Of a stretch of 64,000 nucleotides of DNA, positions 43,858 through 52,757 are shown one piece after another. The DNA lies in the NCBI GenBank assembly GCA_018242505.1, contig JAFEBU010000083.1, forward strand, positions 117,424-181,423, in the 5' to 3' direction. A program made the position numbers and the translations under genes. Numbering within the stretch: the first letter of the stretch is position 1; each line of letters starts with the position of its first letter. A model generated the notes under the pieces. The model saw only the letters and a list, made by a program, of their open reading frames with translations. It had not been told where the DNA came from and ran no database searches. The stretch comes from Pseudomonadota bacterium (lineage in GTDB: Bacteria > Pseudomonadota > Alphaproteobacteria > Reyranellales > Reyranellaceae).

Positions 43858-45015
43858 ATGAAGAAAGATGCTGGTTTTTCAGCGGCCTCGCTCGCCGCGC
43901 AGGCGATGGGCTGGATCGATCCCGTCACCCGGGCAGTCGTGCCGCCGATCCATATGGCGAGCACCTATCAGCGGGACGATGACAATGGCTACCGTTCCGG
44001 CCGCGTCTATGCCCGCGCCGACAATCCGACCTTCGACCAGGCGGAAGCGACCCTGGCCGCACTCGAAGGCGGAGCGAAGGCGCTGGTCTTCTCCTCGGGC
44101 ATGAGCGCCGCCACCGCCTGCTTCCTCGCCCTCGCGCCCGGCGATCACGTTGTCGTGTCCAAGGTCATGTATTGGGCATTGCGCAATTGGCTGGCGACCT
44201 TCGCCGTCCATTGGGGACTCAAAGTCGACTTCGTCGATGCCGAGAAAACAGATGCCATCGCTGCCGCGGTCAAGCCAGGGGCGACGAAACTCGTGTGGAT
44301 CGAGACTCCGGCCAACCCGACCTGGGTCGTCTCCGACATCGCCGCGGCGGCCGAGATCGCCCATAAGGCCGGCGCCCTGCTGGGGGTCGATTCGACGGTG
44401 GCGACCCCGGTGTTGACGCGGCCGATCGAGCTCGGCGCCGATATCGTCATGCATTCGGCCACCAAGTACCTGAACGGCCATTCCGACATCATTGCCGGCG
44501 CCCTGGTCGGTGCGCGCGACGATGCCCATTGGGCGAAGCTGCGGACGATCCGCGCCCAGCTCGGCACGATCCTGGGCCAGACGGAAGCCTGGCTGCTGAT
44601 GCGCGGCATGCGCACCCTCTTCCCGCGCGTGCATTGGGCCTGCCGCTCGGCACAGTCCCTGGCCGACCGCTTCGCTGCCCATCCGATGGTCGCGGAAGTG
44701 CTTTATCCGGGCCTCCCCTCCTTTCCGGGCCATGCTCTTGCGACTCGGCAGATGAAGGGCGGCTTCGGCGGCATGCTGTCGGTCAGGGTGAAAGGCGGCG
44801 AGCGGGCCGCGATCGCCACGGCGGCGCGCGTCGATCTGTGGAAGCGGGCGACGTCGCTGGGCGGTGTCGAAAGCCTGATCGAGCACCGCGCCAGCATCGA
44901 GGGGCCGGGCACGCCCTGCCCGCCGGACCTGCTGCGGCTCTCGGTCGGCGTCGAGGAAAGCGACGATCTCCACGACGATCTCGACCAGGCCCTGCGGCGC
45001 GCGCACAACGGCTAA
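43858..45015 (+). CDS. Cystathionine beta-lyase/gamma-synthase-family PLP enzyme
   Basis: This 385-residue protein of the Cys/Met-metabolism PLP family has YARADNPTFDQAEATLAALEGG, SSGMSAATA, ETPANPTW, and the PLP lysine in MHSATKYLNGHSDIIAGALVG. It would cleave or form cystathionine-type thioethers in methionine or cysteine synthesis. The CGS/CBL/OAH-sulfhydrylase choice cannot be settled by eye. It lacks its own SAM-II leader. Its end overlaps the convergent LRR gene by four bases. Confidence 0.92.
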   Translation: MKKDAGFSAASLAAQAMGWIDPVTRAVVPPIHMASTYQRDDDNGYRSGRVYARADNPTFDQAEATLAALEGGAKALVFSSGMSAATACFLALAPGDHVVVSKVMYWALRNWLATFAVHWGLKVDFVDAEKTDAIAAAVKPGATKLVWIETPANPTWVVSDIAAAAEIAHKAGALLGVDSTVATPVLTRPIELGADIVMHSATKYLNGHSDIIAGALVGARDDAHWAKLRTIRAQLGTILGQTEAWLLMRGMRTLFPRVHWACRSAQSLADRFAAHPMVAEVLYPGLPSFPGHALATRQMKGGFGGMLSVRVKGGERAAIATAARVDLWKRATSLGGVESLIEHRASIEGPGTPCPPDLLRLSVGVEESDDLHDDLDQALRRAHNG

Positions 45016-45674
45016 AGATAGATCGCGCACCCCCGGGCCTCGAGCTGGGAGAACCACGTGGGCGGTTCCAGGGTGGTCACCCAGCGAAGGTCGAGCTTCT
45101 CGAGGCGCGGCAGCGTGAGAAGCCCCTCCGGGAGATGCGTGACAGGATTTCCCCTGAGGTCGATCAGGCGCAGTTCACGCAAGGAAGCGACGTCATCCGG
45201 CAAATTGATCAGGCGATTGTTGCGCAGATGCAGTTCGCGCAATCGGATCAGGCGTGAAATGGATGCCGGGAGCTCCGTCAGGCGGTTGTCGGTGACCCGA
45301 AGCTCGATCAGGCCCACCATGCCTGTCACGGCCTCCGGCAGAACCTCGAACTCGTTTTCGCTGATGTTGAGGTAGCGCAGGCGCTTGAGGCCCATCAATG
45401 ACAGCGGCAACATGGCGAGCTGGTTGTCGTGCAGATACAGGAAGTCGCTCAGCCCTTCGATGTCACCCAGACTGTCCGGCAGCCGGCGAAGCTTGTTGTG
45501 ACCAAGGTCGAGCATCCGCAGAGTCTTCAGATTGCCGATGCGCCCGGACACTTCGGTGAGGTCGTTGTCCGCCAGGACAAGCGTCCGCAAGCCGGTCTGC
45601 TCCCACACCTGATCGGGAACGACGCCCAGTTTCTGCTTCCACAGCGACAGATGCAGATCGGGCGAATTGGTCAT
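45012..45674 (-). CDS. Leucine-rich-repeat protein
   Basis: This 220-residue protein is made of about seven LRRs of 23 residues with the pattern LxxLxLxxNxLxxLPxxxxxL, for example LRELHLRNNRLINLPDDVASL. There is no signal peptide or membrane helix with the ATG at 45674, so it is likely cytoplasmic. LRRs of this kind usually bind proteins. Nothing catalytic is attached, and the partner is unknown. It is an uncommon sort of gene in this chromosome context. Confidence 0.88.
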   Translation of the reverse strand: MTNSPDLHLSLWKQKLGVVPDQVWEQTGLRTLVLADNDLTEVSGRIGNLKTLRMLDLGHNKLRRLPDSLGDIEGLSDFLYLHDNQLAMLPLSLMGLKRLRYLNISENEFEVLPEAVTGMVGLIELRVTDNRLTELPASISRLIRLRELHLRNNRLINLPDDVASLRELRLIDLRGNPVTHLPEGLLTLPRLEKLDLRWVTTLEPPTWFSQLEARGCAIYL

Positions 45675-45731
45675 GACCGAATTGTGCGCGAACGTCGGCA
45701 ACAAGCCAACACGTCCGTCCCGAGGCCCCGA

Positions 45732-46718
45732 TCACGCCAGAGAGAATCCCTCGCGCAACGGGTCGTCCGGGTCGAGCCGAAAGCGGCTCTCACCGGTGAA
45801 GTGGGCGAGCCCGCCGACTTCCACGGTGACGGCCTTGCGCGAGCCGACGGCCGCGGCCGGACGCAACCCGCGGCCGGTGAAGACGGCGCCGGTGCAGCTC
45901 TCGAACCGGCGTTGTTCACCGAGCTTCGCCTGCCGGCGTGCAAGCTGCAGCGCCATCCGGGCACTCACGCCGCTGCCGGTCGGGCTGCGATCGATCTGCC
46001 GGCCGGCAAAGACACAGACATTGCGGCTCGGCTTGTCTCCGCCGCCGCCGCCATCGGTCAGGATGGTGCCGTAGAGAAAGGCGAGGTCGGGCTCGTCCGG
46101 ATGCTCGATCGGTATGGCCTGGGCGGCTGCACGCGAAATCTCCTCGCCGGCATCGGCGATGGCCCGCATCGGCGAGCGGTGCAGGTCGAGCCCGATCGAA
46201 CCAGCGTCCAGAAAAGCATAGAACGCGCCGCCATAGGCGATATCGACGGCGACCGGTCCCCAGGTCGCGGTCGGGGCGATGCGGTCGAGCACATAGGCAA
46301 AGGACGGCACGCTCTCGAACCGCACGACTCCGTCCGCCGCCACGCGCGCGATCACGAGGCCGCAGGGACATTGCAGGCGGACGACCGTCTCATCCGGCTG
46401 CCGCTTCACGCGCCCGCTCTCGACCGCCCAGCGGGCCAGCGCAATCGTGGCGTGGCCACACATGGTGCTGTAGCCCTCGGTGTGCATGAACAGCACCGCA
46501 AGATCGGCCTCGGGATGATCGGGCTCGACCAGGAGTGCGCCATACATGCCAGCGTGGCCGCGCGGCTCGAGCATCAGGCCGCGCCGCAGATGATCGAACC
46601 TCTCCAGGGCTTCGCGTCGCTTGCCGAGGAGCGTGCGCGCCTCGAACGCCGGCCAGCCATCGACGATGATGCGGGTCGGCTCGCCGCCGGTATGCATCTC
46701 GACGGTGGAGAGGATCAT
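45732..46718 (-). CDS. Trans-3-hydroxy-L-proline dehydratase (proline-racemase family)
   Basis: This 328-residue protein of the proline racemase family has the first catalytic cysteine in STMCGHATIAL (Cys87). At the second site a threonine (DRSPTGSGVSARMAL, Thr247) replaces the cysteine of racemases and 4-hydroxyproline epimerases. That Cys/Thr pair is the known mark of trans-3-hydroxy-L-proline dehydratase. The ATG overlaps the stop of the broken acyl-CoA dehydrogenase. Confidence 0.88.
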   Translation of the reverse strand: MILSTVEMHTGGEPTRIIVDGWPAFEARTLLGKRREALERFDHLRRGLMLEPRGHAGMYGALLVEPDHPEADLAVLFMHTEGYSTMCGHATIALARWAVESGRVKRQPDETVVRLQCPCGLVIARVAADGVVRFESVPSFAYVLDRIAPTATWGPVAVDIAYGGAFYAFLDAGSIGLDLHRSPMRAIADAGEEISRAAAQAIPIEHPDEPDLAFLYGTILTDGGGGGDKPSRNVCVFAGRQIDRSPTGSGVSARMALQLARRQAKLGEQRRFESCTGAVFTGRGLRPAAAVGSRKAVTVEVGGLAHFTGESRFRLDPDDPLREGFSLA

Positions 46719-47872
46719 CCGACCGTCCCGAAGACCTGCGGCAAGGCGGCACCGATGCGTTCGTTCATCATCTCGATCGAGCCGTCGGTGAAGGCCGCGA
46801 TCTTGGCGCCGGCGAGATGACGGGCCAGCGGATAGTCCGCACGCAGGCCGTTGGCGCCCATCGCCTGGATGCAGTCGACGATGCGCCGCAGGGCGATCTC
46901 GGTCGCAACCTTCTTGGCGTAGGCTGCGGGCAGGACGGCATCGCCGCCTTCGTCGATCAGCCGCGCCGCGCGATAGGCGAGCAGTCGCGCCGCTTCCAGG
47001 TCGGCCGCCGCATCGACGAGCTTCCAGCGCACGCCCTAGTGCGCGATCACCGGCTGACCGAAAGTCTGGCGCTGCTGTGTGTAGCGCACCGCCGTCTCGA
47101 GGCTCGCCTGGAGCATGCCGCAGCACATGGCGGCCACGTAGGCGCGCGCACCATTGATGCCGGCGAGCGCCGACTTGAAGGCCTGGCCCGGCGGCTGCAG
47201 CACCGTCTCGTCCGGCGCGAAATAGTCGACCAGCCGGAAGCCGCCGACACCGATCGCGTGTCCGCCATGCAGCGCGAACGGCGGCTCGCGATGGAAGCCC
47301 GGCCGCTCGGCCTCGATCGCGAAGCAGACGATGCCGCGATAGCCCTGCGCCTTGTCGGTCTGGGCGTAGGCGACCGAAAGGCCGGCAACGGCGGCATTGG
47401 TGATCCAGGCCTTGGCGCCGTTCAGCTTCCAGCCGCCTTCGACACGCTCGGCCCTCATTTCCAGCGCACCGAAGTCGCTGCCGACGCCCGGCTCGCTCAG
47501 GCCTGCACAGCCGATCACGTCGCCGGCGATCATGCGCGGCAGAAGCCGCGCCACCTGGCCCGGCTGGCCGTCGCGCGCGAAGCGGGCACAGGCGTTGTGG
47601 TGATTGATCAGCGCGAAGGCGAAGGCAAAGTCGGCCTTGGCGATCTCCTCGAAGGTGCGCAGCTTGCAGGAGAAGGAAAGTCCCTGTCCGCCGTGCACCT
47701 TGGCAAGCTCGATCGTATTGAGCCCGATCGCACAGGCCGCCTTGATCGTCTCCAACGGATAGCGCCGGTCCCATTCCCACTGCGCGGCATGGGGCGCAAC
47801 GTGCTCCTCGGCAAAGTCTCGTGCCCGCGCCACCACCGAGCGCTCTTCCGGGGTGAGAATTTCATCGAGCAT
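46715..47872 (-). pseudogene. Acyl-CoA dehydrogenase interrupted by an in-frame TAG
   Basis: The frame from ATG 47872 to TGA 46715 would encode 385 residues. It holds the N-terminal helical domain, FAD/substrate segments GCAGLSEPGVGSDFGALEMRAE and KAWITNAAVAG, and a C-terminal QRQTFGQPVIAH/GVRWKLVDAAADLEAARLL helix bundle. TAG at 47036-47038 (codon 279) stands where relatives have Gln (H-Q-G-V), a single C-to-T change from CAG. The rest is undamaged. It is either a recent pseudogene or a sequence error. Confidence 0.85.
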
Positions 47873-47881
47873 CGGGACTGC

Positions 47882-48175
47882 CTAGTCTTTCGTTTGGACA
47901 GCGTACAATTTGAGCTCGCTGCCATCGAGCTCAAACATGGCGCGCCCCACTTTCGATCGGTTTGGAACGGGCCTCCATAATACACGCAGGGCCTTATACG
48001 CCATTTCAGTCCGCAGATTCTTCGATACTTCCAAGCGACCGTCATCGGCCATTCGGGCGAGAACAGAAGATGCAAAGCCGGAGGAGTTGCTTCTAAAGCC
48101 GGAGAAGTTGCTTCTCCGGTCTTGTTCGACGCATACGCGGCCCCCGTAGTCTCCGGTACAGGTGAACAGTGGCAT
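47882..48175 (-). CDS. Small hypothetical protein, unrecognised
   Basis: This 97-residue frame lies nine bases upstream of the acyl-CoA dehydrogenase start. No domain is recognised. It contains an in-frame tandem repeat of a seven-residue unit (RSNFSGF, RSNSSGF) encoded by a duplicated 21-base segment. The C-terminal part (GRAMFELDGSELKLYAVQTKD) is the more protein-like. There is no clear ribosome site. It may be real or chance. Confidence 0.4.
   Translation of the reverse strand: MPLFTCTGDYGGRVCVEQDRRSNFSGFRSNSSGFASSVLARMADDGRLEVSKNLRTEMAYKALRVLWRPVPNRSKVGRAMFELDGSELKLYAVQTKD
48074..48115. repeat. Tandem duplication of a 21-base unit
   Basis: 48074-48094 and 48095-48115 are adjacent copies differing at one base. 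They lie in the small hypothetical gene and keep its frame. Confidence 0.85.
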
Positions 48176-48232
48176 TCTTGTCGAGATACACGAATGGACC
48201 TTGGACGCAACCGCGGGCTAGAATGATGGTGT

Positions 48233-48307
<75 letters not shown>

Positions 48308-48340
48308 AAATTCGATTGCCGGACAGGACACGTCGTCAGG

Positions 48341-49681
48341 ATGGACTCGGTCGTTTCGGTGCCGGCGGCAACGGCCGGCGGGTTCGCGGCCGATTCAGCC
48401 GCATTCTCCACCTACTGGCGCGAGCAGGCCGCTCGCCTGGCACGACTGCCGGCGAAGCCCAAACGCACAGCGGCCGAATCCGAGTTGGCCGAGACGATCA
48501 AGCAGGCCGCACGTGAGGCGCGCTTTGCCTTCCTGCGCGTCCATGCGCGCACGCTCTACGACAAGCTGACCGACGGCCGGTGCAAGTTCGTGCGGCTGGA
48601 AGAGCTCGTCTACACCGCGGCCGATCTGGTGCCGGGCCTGGTGCCGACCCGCGCCGAGGTCTCGGCCGAAGCCGAACTGCGGCAGAGCGAGAAGGATGGA
48701 TGCGAGATCGATCAGGGGATCCTCTGCAATCAGTTCCTCGCCGATCCCGACTGCGGCCGTCATCTCTGCCACGCCATGCTGTTGCCGCGCCCCGAATCGG
48801 CCGAGGCGCTGGCGAAGTTCCAGCGTGACGGCCGGCTCGATCTCGGCACGGCCAAGGTCGAGCGGCAGGGCAAGGCGGCCGTGCTGCTGTTTTCCAATGG
48901 ACGCTTCCTCAACGCCGAGGACAACGGCACCCAGATCGCGGACGAGATCGGCGTCGATGTCTGCACCCTCGATCCGCAGAGCCAGATGGCGGTGCTGCGT
49001 GGCGATGCGGTGCCGGCGGGCAAGTATGCGGGACGTCGCGTCTTCAATGCCGGCATCAATCTCACCCATATCTACTACGGCAAGATCCCGCTCCTGTGGT
49101 TCCTGATCCGCGACATGGGGTTCGTGAACAAGATGTTCCGCGGGCTCGCCCGGCCGGATGTCACGCCCGACGAGGTGTCCGGCGATTCGATCGAAAAGCT
49201 CTGGATCGCCGCGGTCGAGACCTTCGCCATCGGCGGCGGCTGCCAGATCCTGCTGGCCACCGACTTCAACATCGCCGCGAACGATGCCTACATGACCTTG
49301 CCGGCGCGCAAGGAAGGCATCATTCCCGGCATGTCGAACCTGCGCATGTCGCGCTTCGTCGGCGATCGCATCACGCGCCAGGCGATCATGTACGAGCGCC
49401 GCATCGAGTGCGATTCCGATGTCGGCCGCATGATCTGCGACGAGGTCGTGGCGCCCGACGAGGTCGACGACGCCATCACGCGCGTGATCGACCGTCTCGC
49501 AACGTCGGGCGTGGTGGGCGCGATCGGCAATCGCCGCGCGCTGCGGCTTGCGGCCGAGCCGTTCGATCTCTTCCGGCAATATGCCGCGATCTATGCCCGC
49601 GAACAGGCCTGGTGCCATTTCAGCCCGGCGCTGATCGCCAACCTCGAACAGTTCTGGAACGCCCAGAACCGCAAGGCTTGA
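48341..49681 (+). CDS. DpgC-like crotonase-superfamily protein
   Basis: This 446-residue protein has an N-terminal helical domain of about 200 residues and a C-terminal crotonase domain. The key segment ETFAIGGGCQILLATDFNIAANDAYMTLPARKEGIIPGMSNLRM closely matches what I recall of DpgC, the cofactor-free (3,5-dihydroxyphenyl)acetyl-CoA dioxygenase of glycopeptide antibiotic producers. Length and layout also agree. No DpgA/B/D-type genes are adjacent, so the substrate here is probably another aryl-CoA. It lies downstream of tRNA-Gly. Confidence 0.82.
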   Translation: MDSVVSVPAATAGGFAADSAAFSTYWREQAARLARLPAKPKRTAAESELAETIKQAAREARFAFLRVHARTLYDKLTDGRCKFVRLEELVYTAADLVPGLVPTRAEVSAEAELRQSEKDGCEIDQGILCNQFLADPDCGRHLCHAMLLPRPESAEALAKFQRDGRLDLGTAKVERQGKAAVLLFSNGRFLNAEDNGTQIADEIGVDVCTLDPQSQMAVLRGDAVPAGKYAGRRVFNAGINLTHIYYGKIPLLWFLIRDMGFVNKMFRGLARPDVTPDEVSGDSIEKLWIAAVETFAIGGGCQILLATDFNIAANDAYMTLPARKEGIIPGMSNLRMSRFVGDRITRQAIMYERRIECDSDVGRMICDEVVAPDEVDDAITRVIDRLATSGVVGAIGNRRALRLAAEPFDLFRQYAAIYAREQAWCHFSPALIANLEQFWNAQNRKA

Positions 49682-49716
49682 TCCGGGATCGCATCACGCT
49701 CCGGGAATACTCCCTA

Positions 49717-49807
49717 TTTTCTCAGGGTTTCTCACTTTTTCTCATGGCGTGAGAAGCCTCCGATGCCGATGGCGTGGCCCTTTCAGGCCAATTTCTCACT
49801 TTCTCAC
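49717..49807. repeat. Cluster of TTTCTCA repeats
   Basis: TTTCTCA occurs five times in the convergent gap between the DpgC-like gene and regA (beginning near 49718, 49728, 49738, 49792 and 49800). The third, with TGAGAA after TGGCG, can form a short hairpin. This may be a terminator region for both genes or a binding array. Confidence 0.5.
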
Positions 49808-49852
49808 CTCACCCCGTTCCGGAGGAGGCTGGAACGCCGGCCGTCCGGGAGA

Positions 49853-50443
49853 TCAATGCTCCCGCGGCGCGTGCTTGCCGAGGATGCGCTGGAGCGTGCG
49901 CCGATGCATGTTGAGGCGGCGTGCGGTCTCGGAGACGTTGCGGTCGCACTGCTCGAACACGCGCTGGATATGCTCCCAGCGCACACGGTCGGCCGACATC
50001 GGATTGCTGGGCGGCGGCGGCAGCTTGCGGCCGTGCGCGGTGAGCGCCTGCTCGATCGCATCGGCGTCGGCGGGCTTGGCGAGATAGTCGATCGCGCCTT
50101 CCTTCACCGCGGCAACGGCGGTCGCGATGTTGCCATAACCCGTCAGGACGACGATGCGGATGTCGGGCCGGGCCTGGCGCAGCGGCCCTACCAGTTCGAG
50201 CCCGTTGCCGTCGCCCAGCCGCAGGTCGAGCACCGCGAAGGCTGGCGGTCGAGCCGTCTGGGCCAGCGCCTCGGCCACGGAACCGACCGCCGTCACGATG
50301 AAACCGCGCAGCTCGAGGGCGCGCGCGATACGGTTGCGAAAGGCCGCATCATCGTCGGCGATCAGCAGCGTGCGGTCCTTGCTGTTCGTCGCGCCGGCTA
50401 TCATGGGCGAGACGGAGCGGTTGGCGCCTGTTTCCTGGCTCAT
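49853..50443 (-). CDS. regA: RegA/PrrA/ActR-type redox response regulator
   Basis: This 196-residue protein has a receiver domain with the acidic pocket DDD (30-32), phospho-acceptor Asp73 in AVLDLRLGDGNG, and Lys in YLAKPADADA. A proline-rich linker leads to the C-terminal Fis-like helix-turn-helix VFEQCDRNVSETARRLNMHRRTLQRIL, nearly invariant in RegA. RegA controls respiration, carbon and nitrogen genes with redox. It follows regB by 21 bases with GGAGG before its ATG. Confidence 0.94.
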   Translation of the reverse strand: MSQETGANRSVSPMIAGATNSKDRTLLIADDDAAFRNRIARALELRGFIVTAVGSVAEALAQTARPPAFAVLDLRLGDGNGLELVGPLRQARPDIRIVVLTGYGNIATAVAAVKEGAIDYLAKPADADAIEQALTAHGRKLPPPPSNPMSADRVRWEHIQRVFEQCDRNVSETARRLNMHRRTLQRILGKHAPREH

Positions 50444-50464
50444 CGCAGTCCTCCGATCTGGCGG

Positions 50465-51805
50465 CTATGTAGCCTTGAAGACTGGATTTGGCCAGCGCAC
50501 GACAACGGTGGCCCCGCCTTGTCCGCCACTGCGATTGCCGAAGCTCACCAGCGCACCGGTCCGCTCGAGCAAGGTCTTGGCGATGAAAACCCCTAGACCC
50601 ATATGGCCTTCCACACCTTGGCGAGTCGAGATAAACGGCGTCCCCAATTCGTCGAGCAGCGCCTCTGAAAAGCCCGGACCATCGTCCGATACTCCGACCT
50701 CGGACCATTCCGTGGTCCATCGCGTCGCGATATGGACCTCGCCACAGGCGAAGGACACCGCGTTTTGCACAATATTGCCTATTCCCTGCATAATCTCGGG
50801 GCTACGCACCTGGATCGGCGCAGTCTCCGGAACGCCATCGCCCAGCGGACCGGCCTCGAAAGTGATGGAAATGCCGTCGCGCGAATATTGCTGCGCGGCC
50901 GCCTCGATCAGCGCCGGCAGCGGCACCAGCGTATAGGCATCCGAGACATCGCCCGCCGGATCGACCGACAGCCGGGCGAGGATCGAGCGGCACCGATCCG
51001 CCTCGGAGGCCAGCAATTCGACATCCTCGCGCAGCGGATCGTCTACCTCGACCTCACGCAGCATCTCCTTGGCGACGACCGTGATGGTCGAAAGCGGCGT
51101 CCCGAGCTCGTGCGCCGCAGCGGCGGCCAACGCGCCCAGCGCCGACAAGCGCTGCTCTTGCGCCAACGCCGCCTGCGCTGCGCCGAGCGCATCGCTCATC
51201 TGTCGAGCTTCCTCGGCCAAGCGCCAACCATAGAGCGTGATCAGGAGCGTCGTGAGGGTGAGGCCTGCCCAGAAGCCGGCCTGGTAGATTTCCGGCAAGT
51301 CGGGCGCACTGCCGAACCAGGGCAGCGGCTGATGAACCAGCGCCAGCACCCCGATGCTGACGATGGTGAGCAGCGACAGCGCGATGTTGCTCGCCAGCGA
51401 CAGGATGGTGGCACCGACCGCGACCGGCGCCAACAACAGCAGCGCGAAGGGATTGGTGAGGCCGCCGGTGAGATAGAGCAGCACGGCAAGCTGCACGATA
51501 TCGAAGGCGAGGAAGATCGTGGCTTCCCGATCGTCGATACGCGCCGAAGCCGGCCGCCCCAGGCTGACGGCAAGATTGAGCAGCGCCGAGAGCGCGATCG
51601 CACCGCCCACCGGCAGGAGCGGCAGACTGAAGCCCAGCCCCCAATGGACGACCGCGGCGGTGAAGAGCTGTCCGGCGACGGCGGCCCAACGGATCAGGAC
51701 CAGGGCGCGCAGCCGCACGCCGCCGCGCGGCGGCAGGGTCGGGCTGGCGGCGGCGAGCGGCGTGCCTTCGTCAGGCGAAGGGTCGATGCCGGCCGGCGCC
51801 GCCAT
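50465..51805 (-). CDS. regB: RegB/PrrB/ActS-type redox sensor kinase
   Basis: This 446-residue membrane histidine kinase has about six N-terminal helices. The ubiquinone-sensing heptapeptide GGLTNPF is at 114-120. The phospho-accepting His232 lies in AAAHELGTPLSTI. The redox-active cysteine is Cys272 in EADRCRSIL. ATP-binding boxes IVQNAVSFA, DDGPGFS and GLGVFIAKTLLERTGA follow. It phosphorylates RegA when the quinone pool is reduced. Confidence 0.94.
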   Translation of the reverse strand: MAAPAGIDPSPDEGTPLAAASPTLPPRGGVRLRALVLIRWAAVAGQLFTAAVVHWGLGFSLPLLPVGGAIALSALLNLAVSLGRPASARIDDREATIFLAFDIVQLAVLLYLTGGLTNPFALLLLAPVAVGATILSLASNIALSLLTIVSIGVLALVHQPLPWFGSAPDLPEIYQAGFWAGLTLTTLLITLYGWRLAEEARQMSDALGAAQAALAQEQRLSALGALAAAAAHELGTPLSTITVVAKEMLREVEVDDPLREDVELLASEADRCRSILARLSVDPAGDVSDAYTLVPLPALIEAAAQQYSRDGISITFEAGPLGDGVPETAPIQVRSPEIMQGIGNIVQNAVSFACGEVHIATRWTTEWSEVGVSDDGPGFSEALLDELGTPFISTRQGVEGHMGLGVFIAKTLLERTGALVSFGNRSGGQGGATVVVRWPNPVFKAT

Positions 51806-51809
51806 GGCG

Positions 51810-52604
51810 CTACTCCTCGATCATCAGGTGCTTGCGGTGCACCGTGATGAACAGCGGGATCTTGCGCTGCTTGCTGCGATCGGGCGGCTCCTTCACCAGC
51901 CGTCCGATCTCGCCCAGGATCAGGCCGGTGATGGTCGGCAGCGGCAGCTCGCGCGCTTCATCGAGGCGAACCCAGCGGATATCGCCCATCTCGCTGGAGT
52001 GACGAATCTCGCCGCTGGCCTCTTCGGCGCGCGCCATGAAAAAGCGTGCATTGAAGCGCCGCGGCCGCCCCGGCGGCGTCACCGCGCGCGCGATCAGGTC
52101 GAGGCAATCGAGCGCCGGCGCCATTCCCTTGTCGAGAAAGCCGTGCCAATGCTCGCCGAAGTCCTTCTTGGGCGCGCCGCCCTTGAGCGGCTTGGCGAGC
52201 ATCAGGCCCGTCTCCTCGAAGGTCTCGCGCACGGCGGCAACGCCCAATGCTTGCGCTCGCCTGTACGATGCCGCCTTGAGGAGACGCGCCTCGACGTGGC
52301 GGTTGAGCGGAGTCGCGACCGGAACATAGGCGTCGGCGAGATCGACGCGGCCGCCGGGAAAGACGTAGCGGTTGGGCATGAAGGCATGCTTGGCGTCGCG
52401 ACAGCCCATCAGCACCTCGGGCGTCTTGCCCTTCATGCGAACGAGAATCAGCGTCGCCGCATCGCGCGGCCGCATGTACGGGTAGGTCTTGTCGACTTTC
52501 TCGACCGGACGCTCGTTGCCCGGCTTCAGGGCCGGTGCCGGATGATCGTAGCCTTTGTCGGTACCGCGCACGACCGCGCCGACGGGGATCGTTCTTTTGG
52601 TCAT
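51810..52604 (-). CDS. NUDIX hydrolase
   Basis: This 264-residue protein has the NUDIX box around GVAAVRETFEETGLML and an N-terminal FPGGRVDLAD strand-loop. The C-terminal part is longer than in MutT and fits the larger, possibly CoA- or nucleotide-cleaving group. The ATG at 52604 is chosen; a longer frame overlaps the intergenic repeat. It lies four bases upstream of regB's coding end, in the same direction, and may be co-transcribed. Substrate unknown. Confidence 0.9.
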   Translation of the reverse strand: MTKRTIPVGAVVRGTDKGYDHPAPALKPGNERPVEKVDKTYPYMRPRDAATLILVRMKGKTPEVLMGCRDAKHAFMPNRYVFPGGRVDLADAYVPVATPLNRHVEARLLKAASYRRAQALGVAAVRETFEETGLMLAKPLKGGAPKKDFGEHWHGFLDKGMAPALDCLDLIARAVTPPGRPRRFNARFFMARAEEASGEIRHSSEMGDIRWVRLDEARELPLPTITGLILGEIGRLVKEPPDRSKQRKIPLFITVHRKHLMIEE

Positions 52605-52642
52605 CCGTTCACGATAGCGCACAAAGGAGGATGCGCGAAGAT

Positions 52643-52729
52643 TGTCGTCCCGAGTCGCGCAGGGTGGTCCCCGCGGGGAAGCGAGGGACCCTTCGCGTTG
52701 CCTCGAAGATCCCTCGGCTCGGGATGACA
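52643..52729. repeat. 87-bp palindromic REP/MITE-like element
   Basis: Terminal inverted repeats TGTCGTCCCGAG (52643-52654) and CTCGGGATGACA (52718-52729) match at 11 of 12 bases. Inside, GAGGGA...CTTCG and CGAAG...TCCCTC form a second hairpin. It fills the gap between pyrC and the NUDIX gene. It looks like a dispersed intergenic repeat. Confidence 0.75.
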
Positions 52730-52757
52730 CCTACTGGCGCTGTAGCGCCGGCAAGCG

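Noticed and set aside
47036..47038. TAG as pyrrolysine or programmed read-through
   Set aside because: The codon replaces an ordinary Gln in acyl-CoA dehydrogenases, and no Pyl-type context or downstream signal is seen.
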